NCBI GenBank assembly: GCA_021234155.1
Contig: JAJEKV010000003.1
Coordinates: forward strand, 18,834,386-18,898,385
Length of the DNA: 64,000 bases
From: Isoetes taiwanensis
Taxonomy: Eukaryota; Streptophyta; Lycopodiopsida; Isoetales; Isoetaceae
Direction: 5' to 3'
Each line of letters begins with the position of its first letter. Position 1 is the first letter of the stretch. Below are positions 1 through 11,464 of the stretch, one piece after another. Below the pieces are notes generated by a model that searched no databases, had not been told where the DNA came from, and worked only from the letters and a program-made list of their open reading frames with translations. A program made the position numbers and the translations under genes.

Positions 1-193
1 AAATCACCTCCTGATTATATGAAGGAAAATACAGATGACTTGCTGACTATAAAAAGCCCAGCAGATGCGGTTCAGGTAAAGCATCTGACCTGATGTTTAG
101 GTAAAGCATCTAACCTGATGTTTAAACATTTCTGTGTTGCAGTTGGAACTCTGGAAGAAACGGAAATTTGAACAGGGTATAGACATGGCTTAA
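1..193 (+). CDS. 3'-terminal exons of an unrecognised gene cut by the window edge
   Basis: Two exons in the same phase can be read. The first runs from the window edge to 75 and ends at a GTAAAG donor. The second runs 143-193, follows a TTGCAG acceptor and ends in TAA. Together they give a 41-residue hydrophilic C-terminus that includes the stretches KSPPDYMKENTDDLL and LELWKKRKFEQGIDMA. The open frame, the matching phase (0/0) and the good splice sites support a real gene end. I do not recognise the family from so short a tail. The 67-bp intron is short compared with those of the V-ATPase gene further on. The stop leaves room for a 3' UTR in the AT-rich DNA that follows. Confidence 0.4.
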
Positions 194-2604
194 CTAAAGA
201 TGTTGTATAAGTGTGGCTGGAGAGCTAAGTTTTGAGTATGATCATGCCAATTATTTCGAGAAATTAGTTAGATGTGCTTTGTATCTTCTGTTGTAAGCAG
301 AGTTTGTTGAAGCATCATGCGTGTATGTTACTTTAACAGTGCAAAGAGATTATGTTTATTTATCTTGCCACTTGCTTGCTTGTACTGCTCATAAAATCTG
401 ACTGCAACTAGCAGAATGTCACGTTTATAGAAATTTTCCTAGTTTTCTCGGAAATCACAGTTGTTGTTTTCTCAAAAATCACAGTTTTCAGGCTATCCAG
501 TGTTGAATTACCGTTGATGTATTTTTGACGGCTTTTCCTGTAATGGGCAGGTTCAATAGAGGAAGTCATATCTTATGATGCCGTGGAGCAAGTGGGCTCT
601 GCAAAGGATAGATCCTTGATATCATCAATTTCAGCTTCTCATAGTCGTAGTAAAGTGCCAAAAGACAAAATGCCCCTGTTAGTACAAAAGGTTTGTCTTG
701 TATAGTCTCAGTGTATGATACTCCATAACTAAATCAACAGACAACATTAAGAGTGATCAGATTTGTGTACTGGAGGTAAGATTCCGATTTTGGTCCTTTT
801 GTAGTAATCACTAGTGGTTTTTGTTGAAGTTGTGTTGATAGAAGTTCTGAACTGGACCATCTACGTTTTGAAAGAAAATGATAATTTGTCACACTCTGTC
901 TAATTATTAGACTATTTTCGAACCACGAAAGTGGCTTCTCATGTCTTTGTGGTTGTTTAGAAAAATGTTTTATTGGCTGTTTCTATTCTGCTTAATTTGG
1001 TTATTTTTGGGATGTTCCAAACGGGCATTTCTTGGATCGATAGTGGAGCGCCGCAGATGCAGTAACCCACGCAGACTCTTATTAGCCACGATATGTTTTC
1101 TACCATATCAATTTGCAAACTACCACATTGCGGTTGCTTTGTCGGCTTACAATGTTTTTGCGGGGAAATGGAACCTAAACAAGCAAAGCCGGTATCAGAT
1201 TTAAGCTTCGCCAAGGTAGATAATTTGAGAAGACTAAAGCAGGACATTGTTAAGAGGAATGCTTGCTTCAGGACATCCCTTATTGATATCCTTCTACTAT
1301 CTTTAGTCAGATAATTCATTATAAGTTGTAAGTTCTACTCCACATCCTCTTTCTTTATGATAAAAGGATGAGAAATAATCACATATCTTTACACCCTTTG
1401 CAAGTGCATATATCTTGCCTGTGGAATTCCTAGATTACGATATATGGCCTTGGGACATTTGGCAACTCCGTAGTCGGTGGACTGGCCTTTGTGGCAATTC
1501 TTGTCATTAAAGGGTGCATCTTTTGCATTTTGACAAGCGAACCGGTTGATATATTTGGTCCAAGCCCTAGACATTTGAAGCACATGTGGGGAATACCACT
1601 TTTATTCTGTCATCTATGGTCTTTGCCTTGGGACATTTTAAGTAGTGGCATACAAAGAGCAAAGTGGGCAAGCTGCTAAAAAGCGGTATGTTTTATAGCT
1701 TTGTAGGTCCATAGAGGCTCTGCCATAGCCCTACATGCGGGCATAACCACTCTGAAGGTTCGGTGGTATGTGGAGCTGAAAATCGTTTAAATGGACTCAT
1801 TCAAATTTGCCAAAATGATCGGAGTTCTTGCAATGCTTTGGTACGCGAGGGATTCATGGCACCTTTACCTTTTGATGCAGTATTTTTGCTCCAAGGTAAA
1901 TACTTTTTGTTTGCTCAAAGTGCTTCCTGTTAACAATTCTTGCTTTTAGCAATACAATAGATAAAGCTGGTAATAGGTTCCATATTCAATTTCTTCATAA
2001 TCATGCTAGACTTGGCCTCTTCGCTCTCATCATTCTTTTCATATCCCTTTGTCTTGTCAATTAGCACGTTCTATTTTCCTTCCTTTTTTTGTGATGGTTA
2101 TGCCATCTTCCTTTTCTATTTTTAGTACCTAGGCATTCATCTACCAATCCGGTGACCATGATTGATGGTGTCCAAATTGAATGCATCCTGTTTTTTTGAC
2201 AAGTAACTTGTAACTTTATTTTGTGTTTTGTAGTAGTTGTGACGAGAAATGCCACAGCCATCAAGCGATTCCTTCAAACAATTTCTGTTGCTATTGACAT
2301 GTGTCTTAGAAGGTGCTATATTTGGAGCCTGAGAATGAGACCAGGAATGTTTTTCATCTTTGTTGATGCTTCTCATCATGAGGAAAAACTGTAGAATAAT
2401 TTTCTTTCGCACCTTGTAACTAGATAATGAAATTTAGATAACAACATGCTCTTTTCTTTCTATACATGACCATTGCATACATTTCGTATTGCTATGCATG
2501 TGTTTGATTCTGAGGACTGTCGAAGATATACTTGCTTCAGAGGTGTAAAGCCAACACTTTGTCACCAAATTTAACCTTTTTTCAGACCCTCGACATGTCT
2601 TCCT
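194..2604. other. AT-rich stretch, no convincing gene
   Basis: No frame here reads like a known protein. One exon-like block at 551-690 has a GGGCAG acceptor, a GTTTGT donor and a 46-codon open frame (it contains SIEEVISYDAVEQVG), but nothing connects to it in a compatible frame. The other open frames up to 1680 and around 2060-2412 have no recognisable motif and look like chance. Confidence 0.5.
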
Positions 2605-3000
2605 TGATCTTTATTATAGGGCGTGCCTAACAAGTTGTATTTCATTCCCTTTATTTGGGACTCAAAGAAACAAAAACTAATACTCTTGAAGCATTAGTAC
2701 TCGGGCGAGAAATCAAGGCTTTGGTAACTACAGTTCAAGAATTAAGATGGTTAGTCCATCTTTATGAGGACTTAGGAGTTTTGACCAAACCAGTTTATTG
2801 TATAACAGTGGTGTTATTTCACATGCTAAAGATCATAAGATGCATCTTCTATCAAGCCCCTTGTTATCAAACCACGTTTTTATCGGGGAACAATTGGATT
2901 CTTGGCTATCTTTCATTTTTATTCTCTACTAAGGATCAAGTTGCTGATGGATTACAAAAGCACTGGAAGATCAATTTACTCAGTTCACTCACATGAAGCA
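2605..3000 (+). mobile_element. Ty1-copia retrotransposon remnant (RNase H end of pol)
   Basis: The plus-strand reading resembles the RNase H portion of plant Ty1-copia polyproteins. The stretch ALVTTVQELRWLVHLYEDLG followed by a P-x-YC block matches the region before the usual YCDNQSA motif, and about 60 residues later TKDQVADGLQKHWKINLL matches the 'DQ-AD--TK-L' tail near the C-terminus. The coding frame shifts at least once and the DNQ motif is corrupted, so the piece is dead. No LTR or polypurine tract could be seen on either side. This is a decayed fragment about 400 bp long, identified from motif order only. Confidence 0.6.
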
Positions 3001-4094
3001 GATCTTACATGTTCTATCTATTTTTACTCCTGGGAAATGTTTAGCATTGCTTTTTGTTTCATTGTTTCAGCCATGCTAGTCATCGGGGGATGTTAGTATA
3101 TTTTCATATTCTATCTCTTCACTTGATTCCTAGATCTTAGATTGTCTGCGTCAGTTATTGTATCTCATTTTCCTCCTTGTATATACTGCGCTATTTAGTT
3201 AGGGCAGCAGATAAAAGCTCATAAAACAGACAATGAGAAAGAGTATGCAAAATATTTAGCATCAACGAGAATTGATTGTTCCCAATGCACACTTACAAAG
3301 AGAGTAGCAGAACAAGAGATTAAAACTTGCGAAATTTATCACAATCCATGCTTGCACATAAGCATTTGGCAGCATTGATTGATGGGTCTTCCAAATTCAG
3401 CAAGATTAAACTCCATCACCTTTTTCACATGCATTTTAGTCAGGAAGTTGGAAAGAATAGCCTGGGCGAAGGGAAAGGGGTGTTATCATTACCCCTTTAC
3501 ACATAATAGACGTTAGGGTGTATTGTGAGGTTTTGGAGAAAGCTCCGGGTTATCCAATACTTCATGCACTGGTTATAGGTCGGTCCGAAGAAAAAAGTCT
3601 TTTGGGATTGAATTATCTGTTGGTAGCTCAATGGTACTACCAGTAGGTTCAAATTCTAGCTCCAAGTGCACCATGCCCCTGAAAGGACTTTTCAAAAACC
3701 CGCCAACATAAATTGAACAAATATAGGCCTTGAAAAGTTTTGGGCGACATACTTGGAGTGCATGTAATAGTTAGTGTCAACCAATTAGTTATGATATGTC
3801 TATTCCTACGGTCGGATTTTTTTGCTTGAAGACAGATCTGTCAAGTGGCACTGCCACAATAAGCCATGTATTGCAGTGTATTAATTGTGGGATCAGAGAA
3901 AAAAATTCTAATCCTTGCTGGCACACTAGAGAATAATACTTTCTAATATATTTTTTTGGTAGCATGAACAATGCTGCTATAGCATGTATTATTTAAAGAA
4001 TGTTGTCTGACATAAGGTGCTAGTATGCCTAATAAAAGCATTTTCTTGGTTCACATTGCATTTGCACAGGCTGGCGGCTACCAGGTTTGCATGT
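3001..4094. other. Intergenic AT-rich DNA
   Basis: Nothing gene-like was found. A tRNA-like pair of pol III boxes (TAGCTCAATGG at 3624-3634 and GGTTCAAATTC at 3646-3656) is present, but the boxes are too close together for a tRNA. They may be a worn SINE head. Confidence 0.4.
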
Positions 4095-4427
4095 GAATTA
4101 TTTTAGAATGCAACGTCATTTACTACTACTAACACTACAGTAGGGGAACTAGATGCAAAAGGATTGCTTTTTGCAAGCTATATGGTCCATGAAACAATCA
4201 AACATATTTATCTTGATCTTTTGCAAGGAACCCTCAATATTTTTGAAGATTTTTATGAAGAAAACATAGAATGGGTAGATTGGAATAATGCAGATTTTAC
4301 TGTTACCGCTGGATCCCATAGGCATTTAGTATACGATGTTGATTTTGGTATTGGGAAACCAGTTGGAGGTAGCTATGGAATGGATCACTGGCGAAATGGT
4401 AAGGCTTATCTTCTGGAATTGATGTAG
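4095..4427 (+). pseudogene. BAHD acyltransferase C-terminal fragment
   Basis: One open frame encodes a recognisable part of the second half of a BAHD acyl-CoA-dependent acyltransferase. These soluble plant enzymes acylate alcohols or amines in secondary and cuticle metabolism. The block TTTNTTVGEL fits the family segment after 'GYFGN', and YDVDFGIGKPVGG is the family's structural DFGWG motif with Trp changed to Ile. A stop (TAG at 4107-4109) falls just before NATSFTTT, where the family has GYFGNA. The N-terminal half with the catalytic HxxxD motif is absent, and the frame ends 22 residues after DFGIG, short of the normal C-terminus. It is therefore a dead fragment. I cannot say which BAHD clade it came from. 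Confidence 0.65.
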
Positions 4428-7059
4428 AAGGGATTTATGCTACCCTAGCACTATACCATGATGCAATGCGAAGACTAGAACAAGATCCTCATTTTTGTTA
4501 AATTCGTTTTGCTATAAACATAAATAAAGCCATCAATTGTTAAATGGCTCGTACAATATATCAACACCTTTTGCATTTATCAAGTGAACAGAGAGCTATG
4601 ATGACTATTTAACAGAACATGTGAATCAACATGGACAGTTTCAGCACATGAAAAACGTCTCATCCATAGTACCGCAGATTATAGTGTTTACTGCAGTTTG
4701 ATTACTTATAATAGAGATCAAAAGAATCATTTTTAGAATAATAGCATGCAAATACAAATACGAAGGGCATTTTTACCTATTCAGTTGCTTTTGCTCCATA
4801 ATATGAAGCTATGAACCCAACTTTGTGTTCTATGCCTTGTGTAAAAAGTATAACAGAGCGTGTACATTTGTAGAGAAATTTCACGTTAGAGTTCTATTGT
4901 ACGTGGCATGCTTTTGCTCCATTATGGATAATGGACTTTGCAGATCATCCTGTTGTGCTAGAGTTATCATTTTAGAAGGCATTCAAAATTTGGATGCAGG
5001 AAATATAGGGAATTAAATATAAGTTATGCCTCTAAAAGCAGGACCAAGATCAATAGTATGTAAAGATGACTATAGAAGCAAGGAATGAATGTTGGTAATT
5101 ATAGAGTTTAGTAACAGAAAAATAAAATCTCACCTGGACAAACCCATCGTAGTGTTCTCTATGAATTGAATGGCAGTAGATGGGTCTTCAGAAGCCAACG
5201 ATTTAACTATGGGCAGCCGTTCTCCCATAGCTCCATTCACGCTCTTTTCTGAAGAAGCTATTCTGCAAGGTGGCTTGTGTGGGATGAAGTTGAAGTTCGA
5301 TAGGATTTACCTTCTTACTTGCAACATGAATATAAAGGTAAAAAAAATGAATGTGCTTCTGCTGCTCTATGTAAAAAACTATTTTTTAAATGAATAAAAC
5401 TTGGATGCTCTAATGATCAAACCTTTATAAGTGGTGGTTGTCTTGGAATGGTCGGCCTCAAATAGCTCATTAGATTTCATAGAACTAAAAAGCATCCCCT
5501 GACCTGACCTGTCTGACACCTGCCCTGATAAAAAATCAGTGTCTATTATCTTGAATAGGGTAATAAATCATATTGTATTCAAATATATCGATTTACACCT
5601 GCAACTACTTTGATGGTAGTTAGGTATAAGGAGCATTGTCTGGATTGCAAAGGATACTTGGTAGATTTCAATTGACTATGGCATCTACAACGTGATACAA
5701 AAGTGGCATTTATATGTTTCACAAAATTTTAAATTCCCATATTGGTATTGGGACAATATTTTTAACCATTCAATGGGCAAATAGGACTTTGTATCATACA
5801 TGGCACTCATTTAAGATATGGATTCAGTAAATTTATTATTATTATTTTTTTATTCAGTACTATTTTACTCAATGGTTGTTGTGTATGTTAATATATTGTA
5901 ATGAACCCACTTGCAATTTGTTTGGCATGTAAAGTACCTCTTATGTGGATGGTGAGGCAAATAGGACTTTGTATCATAATGAACCCCCTTGCAATTTGTT
6001 TGGCATGTAAAATACCTCTTATGTAGATGATAAACGGGTGCCCGTAGTGATTATATTGTATATGAGTTGAGCTGCATATTAGAAGTCTTGAAAACCATAT
6101 GTATAGCTTGGTTGCACATTGAATAGAGTTTTGGAAAGACCAACTATAGTATATTCCCAGTTTAGTGAGTTTTGAATAGCTAGTTATATGTGTATTGTTT
6201 TCCATCATAGTCTATTCATGTGTTGAGCTAAGTCATTGTGTGTGAGAGCTAAGCTTGTTGCGAGTCAATCGACAGAAGGCTTGTCTATGCGCAAGTCCTC
6301 CTGGAATACAGCTACTCTATGTTCTCGACATGATTATCCTATGTTCTCAATCAGAATACCTATGGCAAAAGAAAGTGATTGACGTAAAGCAATCTGTTCA
6401 TTTGCTGACATGAATCCTAAAAATGCCTTCCATTCTAGCCCACCTGCCTCATCAGCAACCTCTCTTTAGTTGGACATAGGTGGGAAAGGGGAAATGCCTC
6501 CTTTATTCTGTAAGCAATGATGCACGGACCAAATATTTTGAAAAGACATTGACATCATGCACTATTATTGTCCATACCATAGAAATGTAAATGTTTCGAC
6601 TGGATGCACCATTATTGCCTATACCATTGACAATGTTGAATATCGGTATGCTAACAATTTTCCATATTATGAACGAATTTGCTCTTTCCATAACAAAGAG
6701 AAATTACAGAAATGCATCAACCAGAGAATGCAATCAGTGGAAAATTGGTACATAAAAATCATGGTGAATTTATAAGCAATTGCTTTGAGAAATTGGAATA
6801 TGCTTAAAGTGTGATAAAGATGTACTTTCCATAAATTTCTTCCCTTTTTTTAGGCATGGCCATAGATAATGGGAGAATCCAAATCTTGAAAAAGCTATGA
6901 CAGAATTTACCCAAGTGCAAGTACTTGTGCTTTGGCATATTTCATATTCCATCAAACTCCATCCTATGCCACCATGGTATGAAGCATTTATAACCTTATA
7001 TGCCTGGATATTGTTGAAGCCATGCCATTCTAGGATGTCGCATTACACAATAAAGGCTT
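4428..7059. other. Intergenic stretch without a recognised gene
   Basis: The open frames here (for example 4825-5016, 5170-5397 and 6557-6775) have no recognisable motif, and their composition looks like chance. The one structured item is a local duplication around 5900-6030, listed separately. A cryptic reading starting at 5170 (MAVDGSSEANDL) is followed by a possible splice donor at about 5335, without a partner exon. Confidence 0.45.
5900..6034. repeat. Tandem duplication, unit about 80 bp
   Basis: The words AATGAACCCACTTGCAATTT, GTTTGGCATGTAAA and TACCTCTTATGT occur at about 5900-5944 and again at 5978-6024 with few changes. A third partial match (GCAAATAGGACTTTGTATCA) lies at 5777 and again at 5949. 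This is direct repetition of non-coding DNA. Confidence 0.75.
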
Positions 7060-7225
7060 GATAGAATAGAATAGAATAGAATAGTTTTTTTAACGTCCAC
7101 GAAGACCAATAGGTCATGGGACCCATACAATGGGCTAGTACAATCATTACTACTAGGATTAAAAAACCCCTGCCTCGAAAGGTTTTCAAGGGAAAAACCT
7201 TTGCAGTAATGATGATACTAGACAA
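7060..7225 (-). mobile_element. LINE-A 3' end (5'-truncated copy) with (TTCTA)n tail
   Basis: Read on the minus strand, this is the 3' untranslated end of the LINE-A family. It has a block ending in AGGGGTTTTTTAATCCTAG, then TGGGTCCCATGACC, a GGTCTTCGTGGACGTTAA block and a tail of about four TTCTA units (plus-strand GAATA at 7060-7084). The same order of words occurs at the ends of the copies at 25830-25980 and 48420-48550. Only about 165 bp of the element is present, so it is a severely 5'-truncated insertion. It lies 270 bp upstream of the ACC synthase relic. Confidence 0.75.
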
Positions 7226-7496
7226 GCTTAGATAATGACTACTGAGGGCTCAGTAATTGCAGACGTTTATCTAGAACCTCAAGTATGTATAATGCCAAGT
7301 CATGCACAGATGGTGCGCTGAGAAGTTGTGGAAGAACATAGAAGTCCATAATAAAATCAGCTCTGCAGCATTCTTCCTTCCAGATAAAAATAATCCACAA
7401 TAAAAGCAGCCTACAAATTTCTATATTCACCCTAGTCAATCAAGAATTGAAAATTATGCCACTTCGCATATGTCGGATCTTATTTTCTGATTTTAG

Positions 7497-8113
7497 AACA
7501 TTTGCAGACTCTGGCAAATTTTATGAAAGTGGCAGTGAATGGAAACAATCCATTCCACGTGGATAATATTGTGATAACATCAGGGGCAACAGCAGCCATT
7601 GAGATAATCTCCTTCTGTGTAGCAGATACAGGGGATGTGATTCTTGTTCCATCGCCATATTACACTGGGTGAGTCTTATATGCTGTCTTCCTAATATATG
7701 CAAAAACTGCTTTTGGCTAATGGCATTGTGTTTTGTTTATTGCAGTTTCGAAAGAGAGATTAAATGGCGTAGTGGAGTTACTCTGGTCCCTGTATGGTTT
7801 TGTAGTGATAAAGACGGCTTTGAACCAAGCATTTGACCAGACAAAGAAGTCAGGGAGAAAAGTAAGGGCTGTTCTCATATCTTCACCATCAAATCTAGTA
7901 GGGAATGTACTTGGAACGGATACATTATCTATGTTGTTGGACTTTGCAAGAGAAAAACAGATATATATCAATGAAGCTGGTCTAAATGTGACCCCTGGTT
8001 CTGCTTGCTATTGCACTGAGCCTGGTTGGTTTTGCATCTGCTTTGCCAATCCTACTGATCAGGCTATGTCTGCTGCGCTGACACGATCAGAACAGATTGC
8101 TGTTTCAATATGA
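7497..8113 (+). pseudogene. 1-aminocyclopropane-1-carboxylate (ACC) synthase relic
   Basis: ACC synthase is a cytosolic PLP enzyme that makes the ethylene precursor ACC from S-adenosylmethionine. The first piece (about 7497-7668) carries LANFM, then TSGATAAIE and VPSPYYTG, matching the family's 'GGATGA' and 'PTPYYPGFDRD' motifs, and ends at a GT donor. The next piece starts at 7746 in correct phase with FEREIKWRSGVTLVPV, then hits a stop and a frameshift near 7832. The frame recovers as SGRKVRAVLISSPSNLVGN and runs to LLDFAREKQIYI. It then jumps directly to LNVTPGSACYCTEPGWF, which belongs near the C-terminus. Roughly 100 or more residues are missing, including the PLP-lysine region (SLSKD). 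The 5' third is also absent. It cannot encode a working enzyme. Confidence 0.8.
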
Positions 8114-8142
8114 AAGCCAGAATGCATATAAAACCTCAACTT

Positions 8143-8172
8143 TGATCAGGGTTGCTATTGCAACCCTGATCA
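8143..8172. repeat. Perfect inverted repeat (13-bp arms, 4-nt loop)
   Basis: TGATCAGGGTTGC and its exact reverse complement are separated by TATT, about 30 bp after the ACC synthase relic ends. It could form a short hairpin. No function can be inferred. Confidence 0.85.
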
Positions 8173-8937
8173 TGGCTCCAAACAGTTCCCTCATCTTCAT
8201 CTCTATCTTGTTAGAGATTCTCATTTAAAACATGGTATTTCTTCAACTCCCAATGCCCCTGCACGTTTCATGAAAATAAAAATCTTAAGAGCACCAAACA
8301 AATCTTTAAATTTCAAGTCGACATAAACATGGATAAGAATAGACTACCTGGGTACCCAGAACAAAACAATTGGGACAATATTTAGAAGAGGACTTGTAGG
8401 GCCAGCCAAAATACCACTGGATAATTTGTACTATATTCAAGGAAATTTGATTTATGGGTCTTGGAGCAATGCACACAGATTGAGAGCTGCTAATCGCTAA
8501 AACCCTATATGTGATACAGCCACAAAGTTGAAGTGATAAGCATTACATACACAGAGCTTAAATCTATGAATGATGCAATAAATATTTTGCAAAGCCAGAG
8601 TGCTAGCGTGGAAGGATAAACTATGATGGCTTAATAAATTTCGATCCCAACTTCAGGAGTCCTTAAAAATGATACATGCATCAAGGAAGATACTTCTGAA
8701 AGCACCAACATGATAGCCTCTTGCTGTTTATGCCAATCCAATCCACTATCTCTCAACAAACAACCCAGAAATGATTAGCAACAGAGTAGATGGAGGAAAG
8801 TGGCATGGCATAAACTTGCAGGAGCAGGAAGGGAGGAAGCAGTTTGATTTGATGCTTGGAACTGGCGAATAAAGGGCACAGACGGCATTCTATGGATGTG
8901 AGTAGCATCCTATCCAATTCCAAGACAATTTATGAAA
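8173..8937. other. Intergenic, nothing recognised
   Basis: No long open frame, domain motif or repeat was found in this AT-rich segment. Confidence 0.5.
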
Positions 8938-9515
8938 AGAACTAAGAACCTATAACTAAAAAAAAGGTATTTGCAAGAAGATGTGAATTTGGCGTCCTAT
9001 CTAAGCATTACAATGTGGCAGGCCCTGCAAGTGTATAACAAAAAGAAACCTCCTATGCAATGCTACAGCGCTAGCTCAACATAAAGATGGCAAATTCAAG
9101 TGCTAGTTCATAGCACAAACTAAGCCACAATAGGGCACTGCGAAAGCTAATCTGAAGAAAATAAAGCAGGAGAGTACCTATGGAACATATAATCCCCAAC
9201 AACAACCAATGTGGTTTCCCAACACAATTTTAATAGAGAACTAAGAATCTATGACACAGCAGAAAAGTTAATTGCAAGAATACGTGAATTTGGCATATAG
9301 ATCCTACAACCGCTAGCTCAACATAAAGATCACAAATTCAAATGCTAGTTCACATGACATAAATAACATATAAATTGGAGTAAGTGCAAGATATTTTACC
9401 TCTTGATAAAGCAATGGTTGCAATATTAAGCCAGAATGGGGCATTGCGATAGCTAATCTGAAGCGAATAAACTGGGAGGGTACCTAGTATAGAACATATA
9501 ATCCTCAGCAACAAT
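8938..9515. repeat. Two direct copies of a ~290-bp non-coding block
   Basis: Copy 1 (about 8938-9210) and copy 2 (about 9236-9515) share a series of words in the same order: GAACTAAGAA.CTAT, TTGCAAGAA, GTGAATTTGGC, GCTAGCTCAACATAAAGAT, CAAATTCAA.TGCTAGTTCA, GGGCA.TGCGA.AGCTAATCTG and GAACATATAATCC.CA.CAACAA. Small indels separate the copies. No coding potential is seen on either strand. Confidence 0.8.
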
Positions 9516-9895
9516 AAGTATTTTATTTTGGCATTTAAAGAAAAAAGGCATTCTACTAAAAGAAATAATAAAAGCAGACGGTCTGCTATATAAATCAACA
9601 ACAAATATACCATGAAGTAATCCGTTCAATTGCTGCGCCTCAACGCATTTTGGGGAGAACCAGCTAGCTCTGAGTTCGAGTGGCATTCCACCCCTAACCG
9701 CAACTTATCCGCTGAAAACATCAGTCGCAAGCTAAATTGCAAAGCTCAGAACAAAACTTCTTAGCTAGGCCATTCGAAACTCCAATCTGAAATTCTACTG
9801 GAACTCCTGGAAGGAAGATAAGCAGATGTCATGCACATCAAAATAAATCCAATACTGCATCAGTGTACAACTGATTGATTAGAATGGTTAAATGT

Positions 9896-9970
9896 TAGAA
9901 TAGAATAGAATAGAATAGTTTTTTTATCGTCCACTGAGACCAATCGGCCTATGGGACCCAGAAGGAGCCA
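9896..9970 (-). mobile_element. LINE-A 3' stub with (TTCTA)n tail
   Basis: On the minus strand this reads CTGGGTCCCATAGG, CCGATTGGTCTCAGTGGACG, ATAAAAAAAC and then TTCTA repeats (plus-strand TAGAA at 9896-9918). It matches the last 70-80 bp of the LINE-A copy at 25915-25980. It is an extreme 5' truncation. Confidence 0.75.
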
Positions 9971-10548
9971 CATGTAAGAATGTTTGTTCTTACTATAGTA
10001 TTTCACATGCTTTGCAAGCATGTTTTCTTTTGTAATGTATGATCTCAGCAACAAATTTGCATAGAAGTAAACATACCCTAGTAATGAAGAAGCAAACGTA
10101 TCTATAACCTTAGGAAACTGGATTGTGCGTTTAACTTAACACATGCATTGACAATCGACTATTTTTGCTGAACCAAGTGCTTGAAATGGATCTGGGCAGA
10201 AAATAACTCAAAGATTAGATACTGAAGAGAACTTTGGGCATTAGTACCTTCATGCCTAGTCTAACTTCGAAACTTGAAGATTAAGACAGCAAACCATGAT
10301 GCTGGAGCAAACTTCATTCTCAAATCTGATATGAAGTAATCTTATCAATGATGAAGTGATCGACCTATTTACAGATGGAGATATAAGATATCAACTTATG
10401 AGATATAAATACTCAATACAAATGCATGCAGAATTTTCTTGCAAGAAAATAGACATAGATGAAGAAAATTGGACGACAAACAGTAAAGGCAGGAAGCCAA
10501 TGCTAAGATCAATCTCTAAGTCAAAAGAAGAGTCCGGAAGAGCCTTAC

Positions 10549-10704
10549 CTGATTAAAATTGCACAATACATTTGATGGGCGTAAGGCAATAAACCGCTTC
10601 TTTGCAATTAGCAGTAACTCAACCAAAATCTGTTGGATCCATTGTAAGGAAGCTACGCCGTAGTTACAATCGAACCTAAGGCAAATAGAATCCCTCCTTG
10701 CCAC
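10549..10704 (-). CDS. Possible first coding exon of an unrecognised minus-strand gene
   Basis: Read on the minus strand, an ATG at 10704 opens a 52-codon frame that ends exactly at a good AG|GTAAGG donor (plus-strand CCTTAC at 10543-10548). The peptide begins MARRDSICLRFDCNYG and includes a hydrophobic helix-like run (IQQILVELLLIA). No family is recognised. Downstream partner exons on the minus strand were looked for; none is convincing, though 9600-9700 has open frames. It could be the 5' end of a lineage-specific gene or chance. The foldback element at 10855 would lie about 150 bp upstream of this start. Confidence 0.3.
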
Positions 10705-10989
10705 AGAGGAATTCTAGATGCCATAGAAATGCATGTGAGTTGTGTCTCGCATCATGCGGTATGCCATGTCGACCAGATTAAGGAGGGAATAAAAGAAGTC
10801 TCGACCGGATTAAGGGTGAAATAGAAGAAGCCAAAATCATGCGGGGAAGTATCCTACGATTTTTGGAAAAGCAGAAAATTTTTCGGTAGCCAAAACTCTC
10901 AAAATCTTAGGAAATCAAGTTAAAAAGAATTCCAAAAATATTTTTCACCAAACCGGAAAATCCCAAATTAACAAGATTGATATGTCCTT

Positions 10990-11420
10990 ATGTTTGTCTC
11001 ACTCAATCCCGGCTCACGTGGCTTTGGGATATATCCTACGGCTCAAACGGCTTGGGAGTTTCTATATAGATTCTATATAGACGATCCTACGGTCCAGGTT
11101 GATTTGCTCCTGATCATCGGTCCGAGATCCTACGGCTCACATTGCTTGGAGATATATCCTACGGTGCACATGGTTTTGGGAATTATATATAATCGATCCT
11201 ATGGTCCAGGTTGTTCTTGATCTCGATGGCTCACGTTGCTTGGGGACATATCTTATGGTGCACATAGCTTTGGGAATTATATGTAATAGATCCTATGGTC
11301 CAAGTTGTTCTTGATCTTGATCGTCGATCCAAGATCCTATGACTCATGTTGCTTTAGATTTTTGCCACATGGCGCGATCTCGGCTCTTAATTGGGTCCAA
11401 GATCCTACGGCTCATGTTGA
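10990..11420. repeat. Imperfect minisatellite inside the foldback element
   Basis: About four irregular units (roughly 100-120 bp each) repeat the words GATCCTA.GG.TC, GGCTCAC.TTGCTT, GGAGATATATCCTACGGTGC, CACATGG.TTTGGGAATTAT and ATCCTATGGTCCA.GTTG. The sequence also opens chance frames on the plus strand (10990-11220, 11305-11511) that I do not accept as genes. Confidence 0.75.
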
Positions 11421-11464
11421 ATGCTCGGTCCTTAAGGAGAGACTTTTAAAATTTTTATATTATT

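Noticed and set aside
941-1319. Overlapping open frames on both strands
   Set aside because: They mirror each other, have no motif, and sit in AT-rich DNA without splice or promoter support.
3609-3660. Possible tRNA gene (A- and B-box-like words)
   Set aside because: The boxes are only about 22 nt apart and no acceptor stem or anticodon arm can be drawn; at most a worn SINE head.
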